From assembly GCA_963920635.1 (NCBI GenBank), contig OY987307.1:17933735-17997734 (forward strand): a stretch of DNA of 64,000 nucleotides, in the 5' to 3' direction. Positions 45,251 through 57,292 of the stretch are shown here, one piece after another. Both the position numbers and the translations under genes were made by a program. This DNA comes from Pseudeuparius sepicola (taxonomy: Eukaryota > Arthropoda > Insecta > Coleoptera > Anthribidae). Numbering within the stretch: position 1 is the first letter of the stretch; each line of letters begins with the position of its first letter. The notes beneath the pieces were generated by a model, which saw only the letters and a list, made by a program, of their open reading frames with translations, was not told the DNA's origin and ran no database searches.

Positions 45251-46087
45251 GACCGGGAGACAGTGACAGATTTTTGGACGGGATTTCACTCAGCATGTCT
45301 TTCAAAGGGCATTATGTTGAGTATATTCTCACAATAATAAGGTATGAATCAGAGAGCCATCTTGGGTTCTTCATATGAAAAATTAGTTTTCATTTATTTG
45401 AAAAATATGTGTTTTGATATGATTTTAGTCAGGCTGCCATGTGTTTTATAATGAAGTTCAAAATGGAAAAAATCCTCGGAAACCATACGCATACCGTTAG
45501 CATGGGCCCAAAGGGCTATTATTATTGTCACGTGAACTTTTATTTTAATAATTAATTTTTCCACCTTTCTGGACAGGCTGCCAATGATAAGTATGTAATT
45601 TCTGCTGAAGAAAAGATGTCATACCGTTTGCGCATGTCCAAGTATGCCTTACATCGAATAAATCGTTTAAATGATTAAATAACATTAAATTTATACTGGA
45701 CTTGGACTTGCGCAAACGGCATGCCATATTTTTCAGCAGTTTCATAACAACAACTTGCATTCTTCTCACTGGCAGCCTGTTCAGAAACGTGGAAAAATTA
45801 ATTATTAAAATACAAGTACACGTGGCCCTTTGGGCCCACGCTAACGATATGCCTATGGTTTCCCGAGGAATTTTCTATTTTGGACTTCATTAAACGCATG
45901 ACAGCCGGACTAATATATCAAAACGCATATTTTTCAAATGAATGAAAACTGAGTTTTTCATTTATGAAGAAACCAGGATGACTCTCTAATTCATACCTTA
46001 TTATTGTGAGAATATACTCAACATAATGCCCTTTGAAAGGCATACCGAGTAAAATTACGTCCAAAAATCTGTCACTATCTCCCAGTC
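45251..46087. mobile_element. Foldback element, copy 2 (~0.84 kb near-perfect palindrome)
   Basis: The left arm starts GACCGGGAGACAGTGACAGA and the right arm ends CTGTCACTATCTCCCAGTC. Arms of about 390-400 bp are complementary over nearly their whole length around a loop of about 60 bp. The same family occurs at 41032-41891, but the loop sequence here is its reverse complement, so the two copies are in opposite orientation. No transposase is encoded. The right edge is only about 445 bp from exon 2. Confidence 0.75.
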
Positions 46088-46531
46088 TATGTCCTGGAGG
46101 TCACAAATGGTTGTTGACTGGTTTACAGATGAGTAAATTCACAAAACAAAAAAAAAAGTAACATGAGTCACACTATCTCAGTGGTCAGCCTTGACCACTG
46201 TGTCGACTCACAGCTTGTAACAGGTCGCATATCCTGCTAGTCACATTTTTTATATCCAAATGCCATCCATTTTTTGGGCCTTAAAAACTCATGTAACACA
46301 ACATGCAGAATTAATTTTTATTTTCAAATGCATTTTCATTTCAAACACATTTATAATGAGTTTCAACAAGAATGTTTTCATAAGAATGTTTTTTCAACCA
46401 CCAGCGTTCCGAAACTAATAATCGCCATGTGTCTGGATATGTTTAGGATAAAAAATGCCATAAAATTCAAATCGTGCATTTTTCCTGGGTCACTCTTTAT
46501 TTATAGCTTCATTTTAACTAATAATACTTAC

Positions 46532-46592
46532 CACCTTCTCGTACAAATTATTGAGAACTTCTTCGCACCTATTCAACGTCTCTAGTTTCAAT
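46532..46592 (-). CDS. Zinc-finger gene exon 2 (61 bp)
   Basis: This is a tiny exon flanked by TTTTCAG on its 5' side and GTAAGT on its 3' side. It supplies one base completing the exon-1 lysine codon and then 20 codons starting LKLETLNRCEEVLNN, ending in ...YEKV in phase 0. The sequence continues the Leu/Glu-rich helical pattern of exon 1, so exons 1 and 2 together look like one N-terminal helical module of about 74 residues. It is too short to stand out as an open frame. The case rests on paired splice signals, the phase match to both neighbours and matching composition. Confidence 0.72.
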
Positions 46593-49500
46593 CTGAAAAC
46601 AAAAAGGAAAACGCATGAATAATAATTACTTTAAAACCATTAGTCCGATCAAGTGGGTATACAATAAAAACAACAATAATAAAAAAAAATATACTCAAAA
46701 ATAGATTGCCTTCAATTTACATTTATTTTAATTCTCAGTTATTTAGGTATACTTGGATAGAATATTCAACTAGAAAGTGAACTACTACTTAAGTGTTGTA
46801 AGCCATATATGTACCTATAGAATATTCACTATAATGTTAAGTTAATACCAATTCAAAAGCTGAATTTCTTCTAGAAATTGCTGAAAGTCCCTTGATTATC
46901 CAAAACAAATTAAAGGAAAAGAAATTGCGATAGACAAATAAAATGAACGTCAAAATGGGACCACCTCTATAATCCTAGACAAAACCATCACTTCAGAATC
47001 TTTTATATTTAAGAGCCATTTGTGCTTGTTTGTGAACCAGCAACCTAAGACCAAACTGAAATTTTATTATGCAGTACTCGTAATAAAAGGTCTTCACAAA
47101 GTATTGAGCTCTTGTGAAAATATAAATAATGACCTTTAGCAAGGGGTACTAGCCTTTTGCAAACATAATATTATTGGTTCTTTCACTTGTTTAGCATCTG
47201 AACTCCGCTAATTGGATTATTCTAAATGGAACCCTCGTTTCTGGAAAATCTTTTAATTTGTCACTAACCTATTGTAGATGTCATCAGAATTGTAGAGTAA
47301 TCGAAGCAATAGAAGGTCCTTCAGAATATGGAGCTTGCAGCTCTTCTCAAACCAAAAGCAGAATTCCATATCTCCAAATTATTTTAAAAATTATCAAAGC
47401 TCCATCGCCTATATCAAAAATAAATTTCTGTCCACTAGTAGGAAGATTTTGAAACGAATATAGCTCGGCTTTCGTTTAGAGCAAAATGCATACAAACCAA
47501 GATCACCGCCATCATCTACCAATAATATAAACGCTAAGTCTTTGTGTGCCCATCTCCATGTTCTGGAAAATATTTTACTATACTTGTAGTATTTCAACCT
47601 ACGTCGGCAGTTTAAAGACGTTATAAGACTTTGATTACAAAGTAATAGTAGGTAGATAGAAAAGAGACCCTTAAAAATCAGGACACTTTATCGGAGTCCA
47701 TTTTAAGCGTGGCTCACTGCATCGGACTGAAGACCGAGAGAATATTATCTAACTAGAAACTATATTAAGCTCTTCCAATTACTGAAGTAACAAAAAAATA
47801 TTTGCCAAGATGCCCCCAAAATTCACTGGGGCAGGTAAATAGGAAAGACATCTGCAACTGACACTAACTCTCTGTGACCAGTTGGTTCCTAATATGAAGC
47901 ACTACCGATAGCTTATTCTATCAAATACCTATTAACAGAACTATCAGTGTCCACCGGTACAGGCACAATCGAGGACACAATACAAAGCGAACACTTCAGC
48001 AGTAGGGATATTCACTGAGTTTAAACTCCATTAAAGGACCGTAATAGTCTCCAAATTAAATCTGTCAAAGACAAAAAAAAGCAAATATTTTTGTAGGAAA
48101 AAACAGTGGGAAGTACCTGCATTCGTTTAATTCGCGGGAAGCTGCCCCTCATGAGCTTGATGTCATTGCCTCAATTGGAAAGCAAGAGCGTCTCTCGAGC
48201 TGCTGTTCTTTGTGCATATTCCCACAGTAGAAATTTAACTATCGCATTATAAATACACTATATTTTCTGTGACGTCACTCGCCCTAGCTGTTTCATAGCC
48301 GCGCCAAAGTCGCTGCTTCCATATTTTGCATTTATTTCGGTAAGAATTTTATTTAAAGGGGAATCAACCCTCCCTGCACAAGCATGTGGCTGCTTCTGGA
48401 GTACTCCTAGTTTACAGTATTGTGAGGGTGAGAACTATTATTATTATTATCACTAGTATGTCAGATACTCACAGGCATTTTGCAATTAGGGTAACCGTGG
48501 TTTTCATTCAGGAGTTGATTTATAATCTGAGTAGCTACTGATTGCTTATACCACCTATAACTTTTATTACAATCATCACTAAGTATAAGCTAACTCAAGT
48601 GGTACGTGTAACTAGGGGATACTTCTGCAACTGGAATAGCCATTGATTTTACTGAGGAGTTGATTTATAAATCTGAACCACCAATAATTTTTCATTCCAC
48701 CAATGCCCTAAGCCTTGATGGAACCATCACTGCGAGCGCTCTAAGCCCATTAGAACTGGCACATAGTGAACACTTGTGCAATAAATGACCTAGCGATGGC
48801 TTTTACTGAGGATTGGCCTATAAATTTGAACAACTTCGAATTGCATATTTCAAATAGAAATATCACTTGTTTACTGATAGATAAGGCAGACTTCTGTAAT
48901 TGGGGCACCGAGCAGTTTACATTAAGTATTAGGTACCTGTACCTAACCTGAATTACCAACCTTGCCACCGATATCTTGTGATACCCATCACTGGTCCAGC
49001 TGCCTAGGAAATAATTTTGCCTCGACTTCTGCACTTTTGATAGCGAGGAATTGACTCATATCTGAACCACTGTTATTACTTATCACACCAATAATTTTAG
49101 ATAGATGTAACCATCTCTTTTGGAAAATTATTTACATTGGTGAAGCAGTTAGCGAGTCTGAATGGAATTGTTCTTACATAATGGTAAACAGAAAAATTAA
49201 AGAATCCTGATTGAATAAAGCTGAATTTATATGGCTTCAATACCAAGCGCCTCATAAAATCCTTAAGGTCCAGATAAAATAAATTAAAATGTGAAGATCA
49301 GTAATGCAATTAAAACATCGAAGGGTTCACTAAGAAGTTGACTCTAAGACGCTTTAAAAGGGCATGTCGGCTCCCGTGAAGATTTTTAAACGTGTCTTCT
49401 GGGACCGTTTCCGAACCAGCTACTTGAAGGACTCTTACTTGAATATGGTTTAGTGTTTAGGTACCTACATCTAGTGTCACCATAGAGGTGTGTAAAATCT

Positions 49501-49625
49501 AACATCCATGTTTAATCCAGAACGTCCAAGGCTGTAAATGGGCATCCAAGTGTGAACCTTTTTTGGGCGGATAAAGGATGGACGTTCAATGGGCGTCCAG
49601 CAATGGGAGTAGACTAGGGTTCACT
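46593..49625. other. Intron 1, left part: no recognisable element
   Basis: AT-rich, with scattered stop codons in all frames. One spot, about 48240-48345, combines TATAAATAC, a full TGACGTCA site and a GGTAAGAA donor-like site; see the findings. No transposase frame or long repeat was seen. Confidence 0.4.
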
Positions 49626-50170
49626 AGGCTCTGCAGTAGATATACAAATTTGTATGCAGAACACCTGCAGTACTTAGGCAGGACTCTGCACTAGATACGG
49701 GTGCAAAACTCTGCAGTACATGTGCAAGACTCTGTAGTACCTGTGCAAGACCCTGCAGTATATATGCAGTACTCGGCAGTACTTGATCAGATCCACGAAG
49801 TACCCACTGATGCAGGACCTGCATATCTACTAGGTAAGTACTGCAGTAGGTGTACAAAAATCAAGTGCCTGAACACCACTCGGACGTAGATTTATATCCA
49901 AGGGGTCATCGGGATCTGCAGTAGGTGTGCAAATTTGAATGCAGGACATCTGCAGTACTTCACCAAGACTCTACAATACGTGTGCAGGACTGTGCAGTGG
50001 GTACATGTGCATGACTCTGAAGTACCTGTGCAGGACCCTGCAGTATTTAGGGAGGACTCGGCAGTACTTGAGTAGGACCATGCAATAGCTACTGATGCAA
50101 GACCTGAACATTTACTAGGTACTGCAGCTTTCTGCAGTAGATGTACAAAAAATCAAGTACCTGAAGACCC
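49626..50170 (+). repeat. CTGCAGTA minisatellite arranged in two ~286-bp higher-order units
   Basis: About twenty degenerate copies of a ~25-bp motif (CTGCAGTAC..TGTGCAGGACT) occur. The block 49628-49890 is repeated at 49914-50170 in the same internal order: both start with TCTGCAGTAG, pass a TACTTGA..AG.CCA segment and end with GTACAAAAA..TCAAGT. The offset is about 286 bp. So the array first grew from short units and was then duplicated as a block. It lies in intron 1 of the zinc-finger gene. Confidence 0.75.
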
Positions 50171-52083
50171 CTCCTTTATAGCTCTTATCTATAGGCGTTC
50201 TGATTTTTGTTTACTTGTAACAATTATTAAATCTGTGACATGACGTGATGAGACATGTAAGGCCATTTTGGCTTTCTTAATGCACAAAATGTATGCATCG
50301 TGAAGCATAAACGTATGCATAGTACCTACTGCAATGCAGCGCAATACAGGCACAAGTTTCTGCAGGAGGCACAGATTCAATTATTCATTGAACATTTAGG
50401 AAAACTTGTCGCATACTCTCGCATACTCTCTATCTCCAATATGAGCATGATGAATTTTTATTTCGGTCAGGAAAGGCAATTTAAACGAAAAAAAATTAAA
50501 AATAATACTTAGTACACCCCCAAACTAGACCAGACTCCTTCATCCTCCAGTAAATTCCAAAACTATTTTCCCCCACAGCACTGCAATATTTCAGACACAA
50601 GAAAAACTATACCTACCTATTGTTGTAGATTTCTGAAACTTAAAACTCAGTCAAAATCAAACTCCAAAGGAAATTTTTTATTTTAAATAAGTTCACATTG
50701 AAGCCAGGGGGTAACCTCGGGTCAACCACTAGTGGCCATATAAAAATTTCAAAATTTAATGCGCATTGATCATCGGATTGTTTGGCAGTAGTTTGCATTA
50801 ACTGGCATTGTTCTCGCACATATTGAGGTATTACCGTCAATATTTCGGTATTGTGCTGCAGTTATCGTTTTTTGCACATTATACTGCGCGCTACTTGGCC
50901 GTCATGGACGACTACAAAATCCAACTACTTAAATCTGCAAAAAGGTTGCCGGTGATATCACATCGCAAACAGCTTTTTTTTGTTTATATTGGAATAACTG
51001 TGAATTATTTGGCATTATTCGGCATTGGCTGCGGAATTGGTCTGGATTATCGGCAGTAGGTAATCGGAAATATATGTACAAATATGGCGGCACTAGTGGG
51101 TTGACCCCTTACAATGAAGTAATTACCATATTGTATTATTATATTCAAAAAAACCAAGAGATTTCTAAAAGGACTTTTGTATCTGAAGTTGTATTCATTC
51201 AGTATTCTGAGCACGTTTAAATTATTGCAGTTTTTAACAAAGCAGGGGCAGCTTGCGCTAATTTTTTCAGTCTCCAAGAATTTTGATTTGTGTCTAGATA
51301 ATATGCATAGTACCTCTAAGAAATTTGCCACCTGTATCTAGCACGCTTTGAGGCGTTGCTTTCCAGTTTGTCCAGTTTTAAGTACCTGGGTGCTTACCTA
51401 GGTACTGTTTTTTAACTACTACTTTTCGTTGATACTAATAATAGGTACTTATAATAAAATAAAAACTTGAGTATTTACAAGTAGGAAACATAATATTTCA
51501 AAAATTAAAATTGCCCAAAGTTGTGCTAAACGCTAAACACTGTTTTTATTATGTAGTGTAGTAGGAACTTCTAACCTAAATAAATAACTAAATCAACCAA
51601 CATTAGACTGAAAATGAAGCAAAGAAAGGAAATGTATAATTGACAAACTATTTCCAACACGAAACTTCACAAATGGCTAAAACGTAGGTAGGTTTTTGGA
51701 AATATCCTTCATTAATTTGTATCCTCAGTGCGGGTAAATTTTACTTAAAAAAATTCATTCGCACAATAAATTCACACCAAAATAGTTTAAATCGGGTTAG
51801 AAATAAAATAAGTACGTGAGTGGGTATTTCAAGAAAGAAGGAACTAATGTTCTATCTACCCAGATCTAATCTGTAGTAATTTCTGAACCATACCCATGTT
51901 CTTAACATTACCTACCATAGATTTGAAATATTTCTACCAATAATTCGCTAGATCCACGTGTAAGCAAATAAATTCACTTTGCTTGCATGCTTGCATAAAA
52001 ACTTAATAGGTACACCTCTCTGCTTAGCTAGGCTTAAATATACCTACTTAACGATAAAAAAATATCAACTAAAACTACGCAAT
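50171..52083. other. Intron 1, right part: no recognisable element
   Basis: Only short random frames and GTAGGTA words. The tetramer-rich 50690-51110 stretch has CATATTGAGGTATTA-like AT palindromes but no coding sequence I can support. Confidence 0.4.
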
Positions 52084-52089
52084 ACTTAC

Positions 52090-52250
52090 TTTTTCTTTTT
52101 GTCTGTGATCATCGTATATAGTGACTGGATTTTGTTGTACTGTGCTTCCCTGTTTCCTTTGACTTTCAATTCGCCCATCATGTTATTCAGAAATGGAATG
52201 AACTTCTGAAGGTTCTGCAACTTGGCATTATATGCTTCAGACTCGGCCAT
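52090..52250 (-). CDS. Zinc-finger gene exon 1, start codon and helical N terminus
   Basis: The exon opens with ATG in a good context (CAAAATGG) and encodes 53 residues beginning MAESEAYNAKLQNLQKFIPF, continuing through a Leu/Met-rich amphipathic stretch to a lysine run. It ends after two bases of a lysine codon at a GTAAGT donor (phase 2). The spacing of hydrophobic residues suggests a helix or short coiled coil, possibly a protein-protein contact. An AG preceded by ATTTTC sits 13 bases upstream of the ATG (exon edge about 52263), so a separate 5' UTR exon may exist further right, near the CpG-rich block. The start was chosen because it is the first ATG after that acceptor and its frame continues through all later exons. 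Function is not recognised. Confidence 0.78.
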
Positions 52251-52263
52251 TTTGAATTTTCCT

Positions 52264-53460
52264 CTGAAAATGTACGTACTGATGAGTTCAACTAGCTACA
52301 CTGGCACTCGTGTTTGCCTATTTATGTATAGATAAAAGTAATACCTAGGTTCTATGTTAATATTAAGTAGGTATTAAAAACACTGTTAATAGTGATTAAT
52401 ATCTTTAAGAATTAATTAATTTGCTTACAACCGAACGAGATTTGAAGCTAAACAAAAGCGAAGTTGTTAAACAGCAACCGCAGCAGCACAAAATTGCATG
52501 CTGCGCAGGCGCAGTAATATCCTCCAATGTCTACTTTCCAACGCCTCGAAATCAAGTGAGTTGAAGTTGAAAACCAAAAGTCCCTAGGTAGGTATACGCC
52601 GGAGACAAGATTAATAAAGCGTAGTAGATTTTGTATGGGTAAAATTAAAAAACGCATTTCATAAACGAAATTTAAAGCAAAAAAAAAGAACTTCATAAAA
52701 TACATATATTGTGATGGACCACCGCAGTGTTGCCGCCTAGGACGATCGCAAGCCTCCATTGCTGGCGCTACAAATGCACTGGGCTTGGTAGCCAGCCAGT
52801 TCCCACGCCGCCGATATCAGCTTTCCGTGGCGTGCTCCTTACCTCTAAACTATATCACAAATTATCCCTGACGCTTCCTTTACTGGACACTCAACATTTC
52901 ACTAATTTTCAGAGATATTTCACACCACTGGTACATCGTTCCGGGTTATCACGTCTAACGCACAGGCAACGTAAAAGGCCCAAACGGTGGTCTTCCTTCG
53001 GGTCGGGTAGCTGAATGCGCGGGCAAACGTCAACGAAGGCCCGCCCGACAGACGGCGGAAATCGCCGAACTCCGTCCCGCACTCTTGATTCTGGCGGCAA
53101 CGGACTGCATTGCATGACGGGGCCCGAAAGGCGAGAGAGGCGGTTGGCGGTTGGCGGCCGGCGGGTCGAAGCTCGCAGCAGATGTTGGGGTCACAGAATA
53201 CTGCGGTCTTATTAGCTCGGCCCGTCTGAGCTGAACTCCGGTCGACCCGACGAGTCCACATAGCTCGAAGAATCCCACCAGAGACTGCCGATTATTTTAG
53301 TGCGTAGTACAGCCTCGAACGAGTGACCAGTGTATTTTATAGTGTGAACTCTTGCTGAGTTTTTGTTGCTAGTCTTCGTGTTTGTGCGCTTTGTATCATA
53401 GTGTGTAACGGACAATCGTCGAATAAAATTCACGACGACACGGGACGTACTTAGGTAATC
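52264..53460. promoter_or_regulatory. CpG-rich block, likely promoter of the zinc-finger gene, possibly bidirectional
   Basis: Directly upstream of exon 1 the base composition changes: about 52930-53290 is clearly GC-rich and full of CpG in an otherwise AT-rich window, with no credible long protein. A possible minus-strand 5' UTR donor is GTAAGG, read from the complement of CCTTAC at about 52847-52852; it would pair with the acceptor at 52265-52264. On the plus strand a possible noncoding first exon ends near GTACTTAG/GTAATC at about 53453, so the region could also drive a divergent transcript. The transcription start itself cannot be placed from sequence alone. Confidence 0.45.
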
Positions 53461-56400
53461 TGATCGCGCTATGATGAAGATTACTTACGAATTCGTAGCG
53501 TTTTTGATAAGTAGACTTTCAATTTTATCGTTCTACGCGTCACACCCTCAACTCGTGAACAGTGAAGACTTAAATTATGTTCAGGATAATACCTATTTTA
53601 CCTATACTTATTGTTATAACGTTGATACTTCTACTTACGTTGAGTTTTTAGTAGGTCCGGCTGGGAAGGATGGTATTTTTTTGGATTTTGTTATTGATTT
53701 CTGGCAAACGTCATTAGTAATATTACTTATGACATTGAAACAACCTTCTGGATTTTGCATAACAATAGAAAATATGAACAGGTGTTGCAGGTAGGTACTT
53801 AAGGTATTGTAGTATATCGGAGAGCATGCAACATAATAAACATAATCGCTGATTTTTGCAAAGGTTTTACAAGGTATCAGAGCAGTTTACAAGTAATAAC
53901 AAGTAGGCAGCTAAAATTACAGATATAATAAAACGTTCCCAAGCCAGGAATTGTACATACTATTTAATTAGAACTAGCAGTAATTCGAGTATTTATGAAG
54001 AGTTGACATTGTTGTTCATCCAACAATAATACCTATATTATAGCCTACGTCGACCTATATTATAGCTATCTACATATTATATTATACCACTCGTCGGCCT
54101 ACTTGGGTACTTAACAACCTATCTTTTCAAAAATATTTTGAACTATTGTTTAGATAAGTACCTATGTGGCTTTTGGCTAGAGCCCACAGGAACACCTCTA
54201 TCTTTAGGTAGGTCAGTAGGTCTCAGGTCAGATACCTACTTGGTCCTCCAAATTTAGATTTTTATTTCCTTATGTTAGGTATCTTATTATATGTGTAATC
54301 TTAAGTAAGTGCCTGTTATTACACTGTAATTTTAAGCTTTGCCCTGTATTTGAAAGAAGAGGGTTAGGTATGTGGTAATATTATTTTTTGATATTTTGGG
54401 ACAATGTTTATTGGTCTTGTGTCTCATGTTCGTGAAGACTCGACTCTATAGGTAATATCCCCAAAGATATTTTTAAATAAAAAAAGATGCAGGTAGGTCT
54501 AACTCCCAGGGTATATCTAGGTATGTAGGTAGGTAACCTACTAAAAGTAGGTAGGTACCTAGTTCTTATTAACCTAATATAATATATAGGTACCTATATT
54601 ATAGACATGATAAAATTTTTATAAGTAGCAAGAAAACTTCATTACTCGTATACCTTATACCTACCATGCTCATGCCTCCCAGGGTTTATATAACGAAAAA
54701 TAGGTACCTAGATATATTCCCTAAGGTGTAGCTAATATTTTATTACCAGTTTCTATGGACTAGGTTTTGTAATAAGTGTGGTTCAAAAAACATTGTTCTA
54801 ATACACTTTAGTCATATTATTGATACTACTTTAAAATGAGTTTGGGTCCAATGACCCGGAATTAAAGAAGCCTATAGGGCGTGGCGTGGCTTTCTCTTGA
54901 GGAATTTATAAATTTCGGCTAGGATAAATCCAAAATAAAGAAAATTTCAACGTCAAAGACTTCCAAAAAATCATTTAACTTTGTTAACAGTTTATGCAAT
55001 TACTGTTGATTCTACCAGGTTTGGTACCTAACTATAGAACAAGGGTACCTAATTGCAACCTCAATCCTAAGCTTCATTGACAAAGCATGTCAAATTCCGT
55101 GCTAACCACACAAGTAGGTAGGTAAAGAGATTCTCATGGTCTCTCAGTGGAAGATTTTTGCTGCTTATTTGCCATAATTTAAACTTTTTGCTAACTAGCA
55201 AATCTTAGCCGCATAAACATTAAAATATCGCTAAAAACTGCTGCTTACCAACGCTGTTGATGGCAATTCCCAATACTTATGACCTAAATCAGTTAAAATT
55301 AGTTAGTGTTTTTAACCCTGCTTAATTGTCATTTGGGGCTAGAAATATTATATATTTTCTGGATGAAAACCCTAGTCATTCATGGAAAAAATAAGGGTTC
55401 ATGTAGGACTAAATTAATGCAACTATCTGCCTCAGTTTTTAGGATCCTTTAGCCTAGAAACTACTTTCTTCGGAAATATACCTACTAAATAAGTATTATA
55501 CCTACTAACTTATATCCACAGAATCGATAACCCTAAAAATGACCTCAGTAAACCAACTGAGGTATTATTGAGGTAAACTCCCTCAACTCTGTTTCAACTT
55601 ATGGAATTTTCATAGTTTCGTTACGTTACTTACTTCCATATGTACTTATGTGCGCTATTAGTAGTACTCAGGTACCTACCACTCTAAATATTGTTCGAAA
55701 ATCAATAGTCTAAGTTCCTAATTAATAACCCGATTAATAATTTCTTACAAAAAACACAGAACCTTTCACTACAGTAGGTACTTGAAGATAATAATTAATT
55801 ACGGCAAAAGTGCAAATTGCGAGTAGGGTGACCTTAAACGCCACATCAAACCAGGTTTACAAGTCAAACCTCTACAGAAACTGTACCTACCTTGCACCGA
55901 TCCGTATAAAAAAACAATGACTCATGTACATACCTAAATAAAATGTGCTGTCAATAACAGACTAGGTCAACATGAAGAAGCAGGAAGCAGAGTTCCCGCA
56001 TTGAGAGACTTATCTAATGCATAATAAAGAATAATAATAATCCTTTACTCAATGATTCTATGTCAAAAACAGCTGAACTCAGATCAATTCAAATTTCTAC
56101 CTACTTACACATAGTTACCGAGGTAGTTGTAGTTACCAACCAGTCTCCACACATTATTCCTTAGCAAATTTGCAAAGAGATATTAAGCTTGCAGGTACCG
56201 TTTTACGTTTTGGCTTAAAAACGCCAATAAGATACTTAAAAAACCGAGCGATCGACGCATGCATAGGTGTACATGAAATATTTGGATGTTGATGCTTGGA
56301 TTCAAACAGTTCTTTGTAAAGCGGGTCACATGAAGTAGTAAGTATGTTTTGAATTCAAAGCAATCCTTAGTTTCCGGCCAATTTCTTTACGGTATGGTAA

Positions 56401-57080
56401 GAATACTCGTACTATTATAGGTAGGTATTTTATAAATTGAAAACCAAGAAAGGGGTAGGTAATTATCATGATTTTAAACATTTTTGTCGCTATTTTTACA
56501 TAAATTGTAAAAAATATGATATTAGTTTACATAAATGGTAAAAAATTATAGCCCATTTAAAATTGAGAGTAGCTTTTAATTTAAAAAAATTCTATGGTAG
56601 GTACCATCTCATCGGATTTCTAACTAACTGCCGTTTCACGGATTCTCTAGATTTCAGTCAACCTAGACTGCTGTAGCGAAAACGGCTTAACCCTTTAGTG
56701 TTTGCGATATTTAAGTATAGGTATAGCTAAAAATTCGTCCTATTTTGATGTTATATTTTAGAAACAATAATAGTTATAGGTAGTTACCTGAAATTTCGCA
56801 GTTAACATTGAAATCCACGAGAAGTTTTAGGAAGGAGCAATTTATTAAACATTAGAATAATTTTTGGATTAGTTAAATCTAAAACAAAATAAAATTTGCC
56901 GTGTTTTATGTTATTCGTTTAAATTTGACCTTTTTATGTATCTATATACCTATGTACTCAGGTGGTATTCCTATTTAATGCTTCTTTAACAAAAATACTA
57001 TTTACTTTTTTCTCGAAACTCAAAACATTCCTTAAACACTATTGCTCAGTATACACCGAAGTAGGTATGCAAGTTATAGC
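53461..57080. other. AT-rich intergenic stretch packed with GTAGGTA/TACCTAC words
   Basis: Apart from weak open frames (for example near 53471) I see no gene. The words TAGGTA, GTAGGTACCTA and their complements are very dense, especially at 54450-54720. There is no clear tandem period, so this looks like a dispersed genome-wide word bias rather than a satellite. Confidence 0.5.
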
Positions 57081-57086
57081 GTCAAA

Positions 57087-57256
57087 TTAGAAATCGGAGA
57101 AATCTTCAATAGAAGTCCTGATTTTATTCATAGTGCTTGGAGTCAATGATTTTCCGTCTAAATTTAGAATTACATGCCCCATATCTCGAATAATTTTGAA
57201 ATGTGCTCCGATGCTTCTCAATTCGCGCAGTGTGCAGTTGTGCACTGTAGATATAC
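57087..57256 (-). CDS. Possible terminal exon or gene fragment, unrecognised
   Basis: After an acceptor-like TTATTCTGTAG (AG at 57258-57257) a minus-strand frame reads HNCTLRELRSIGAHFKIIRD and on to SIEDFSDF and a stop. The composition looks coding (balanced hydrophobic pattern, few low-complexity runs) and unlike the repeat shadows around it. A TTTATT (AATAAA on the minus strand) lies about 240 bases downstream. The rest of the gene would lie to the right, but no matching exon was found in the window. It could equally be a retrocopy or a relic of a mobile gene. I do not recognise the family. Confidence 0.3.
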
Positions 57257-57292
57257 CTACAGAATAACTCAAACACAGAAATTATTATCGTC

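Larger units (their letters stand above)
6936..52263 (-). other. Gene locus: giant zinc-finger gene, five exons visible, 3' end outside the recognised part
   Basis: Five minus-strand exons join without breaking the reading frame. Exon 1 ends in phase 2, exon 2 in phase 0, exon 3 in phase 2, exon 4 in phase 1, and each next exon opens with the matching number of bases. Donors are GTAAGT four times and GTGAGT once; acceptors are preceded by pyrimidine-rich tracts. The visible coding part is 53+1+20+42+1+2566+1+95 = 2,779 codons. Introns are about 5.5, 14.1, 14.3 and 3.1 kb and filled with transposons. The terminal exon(s) and poly(A) site were not found and should lie left of 6936 or outside the window. 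Seen: splice signals and phase. Inferred: that all five belong to one transcript. Confidence 0.8.

Noticed and set aside
53471..53794. Plus-strand 107-codon frame beginning MMKITYEFVAF
   Set aside because: Composition matches the surrounding AT-rich noncoding DNA, it ends within GTAGGTA words, and it has no recognisable domain.
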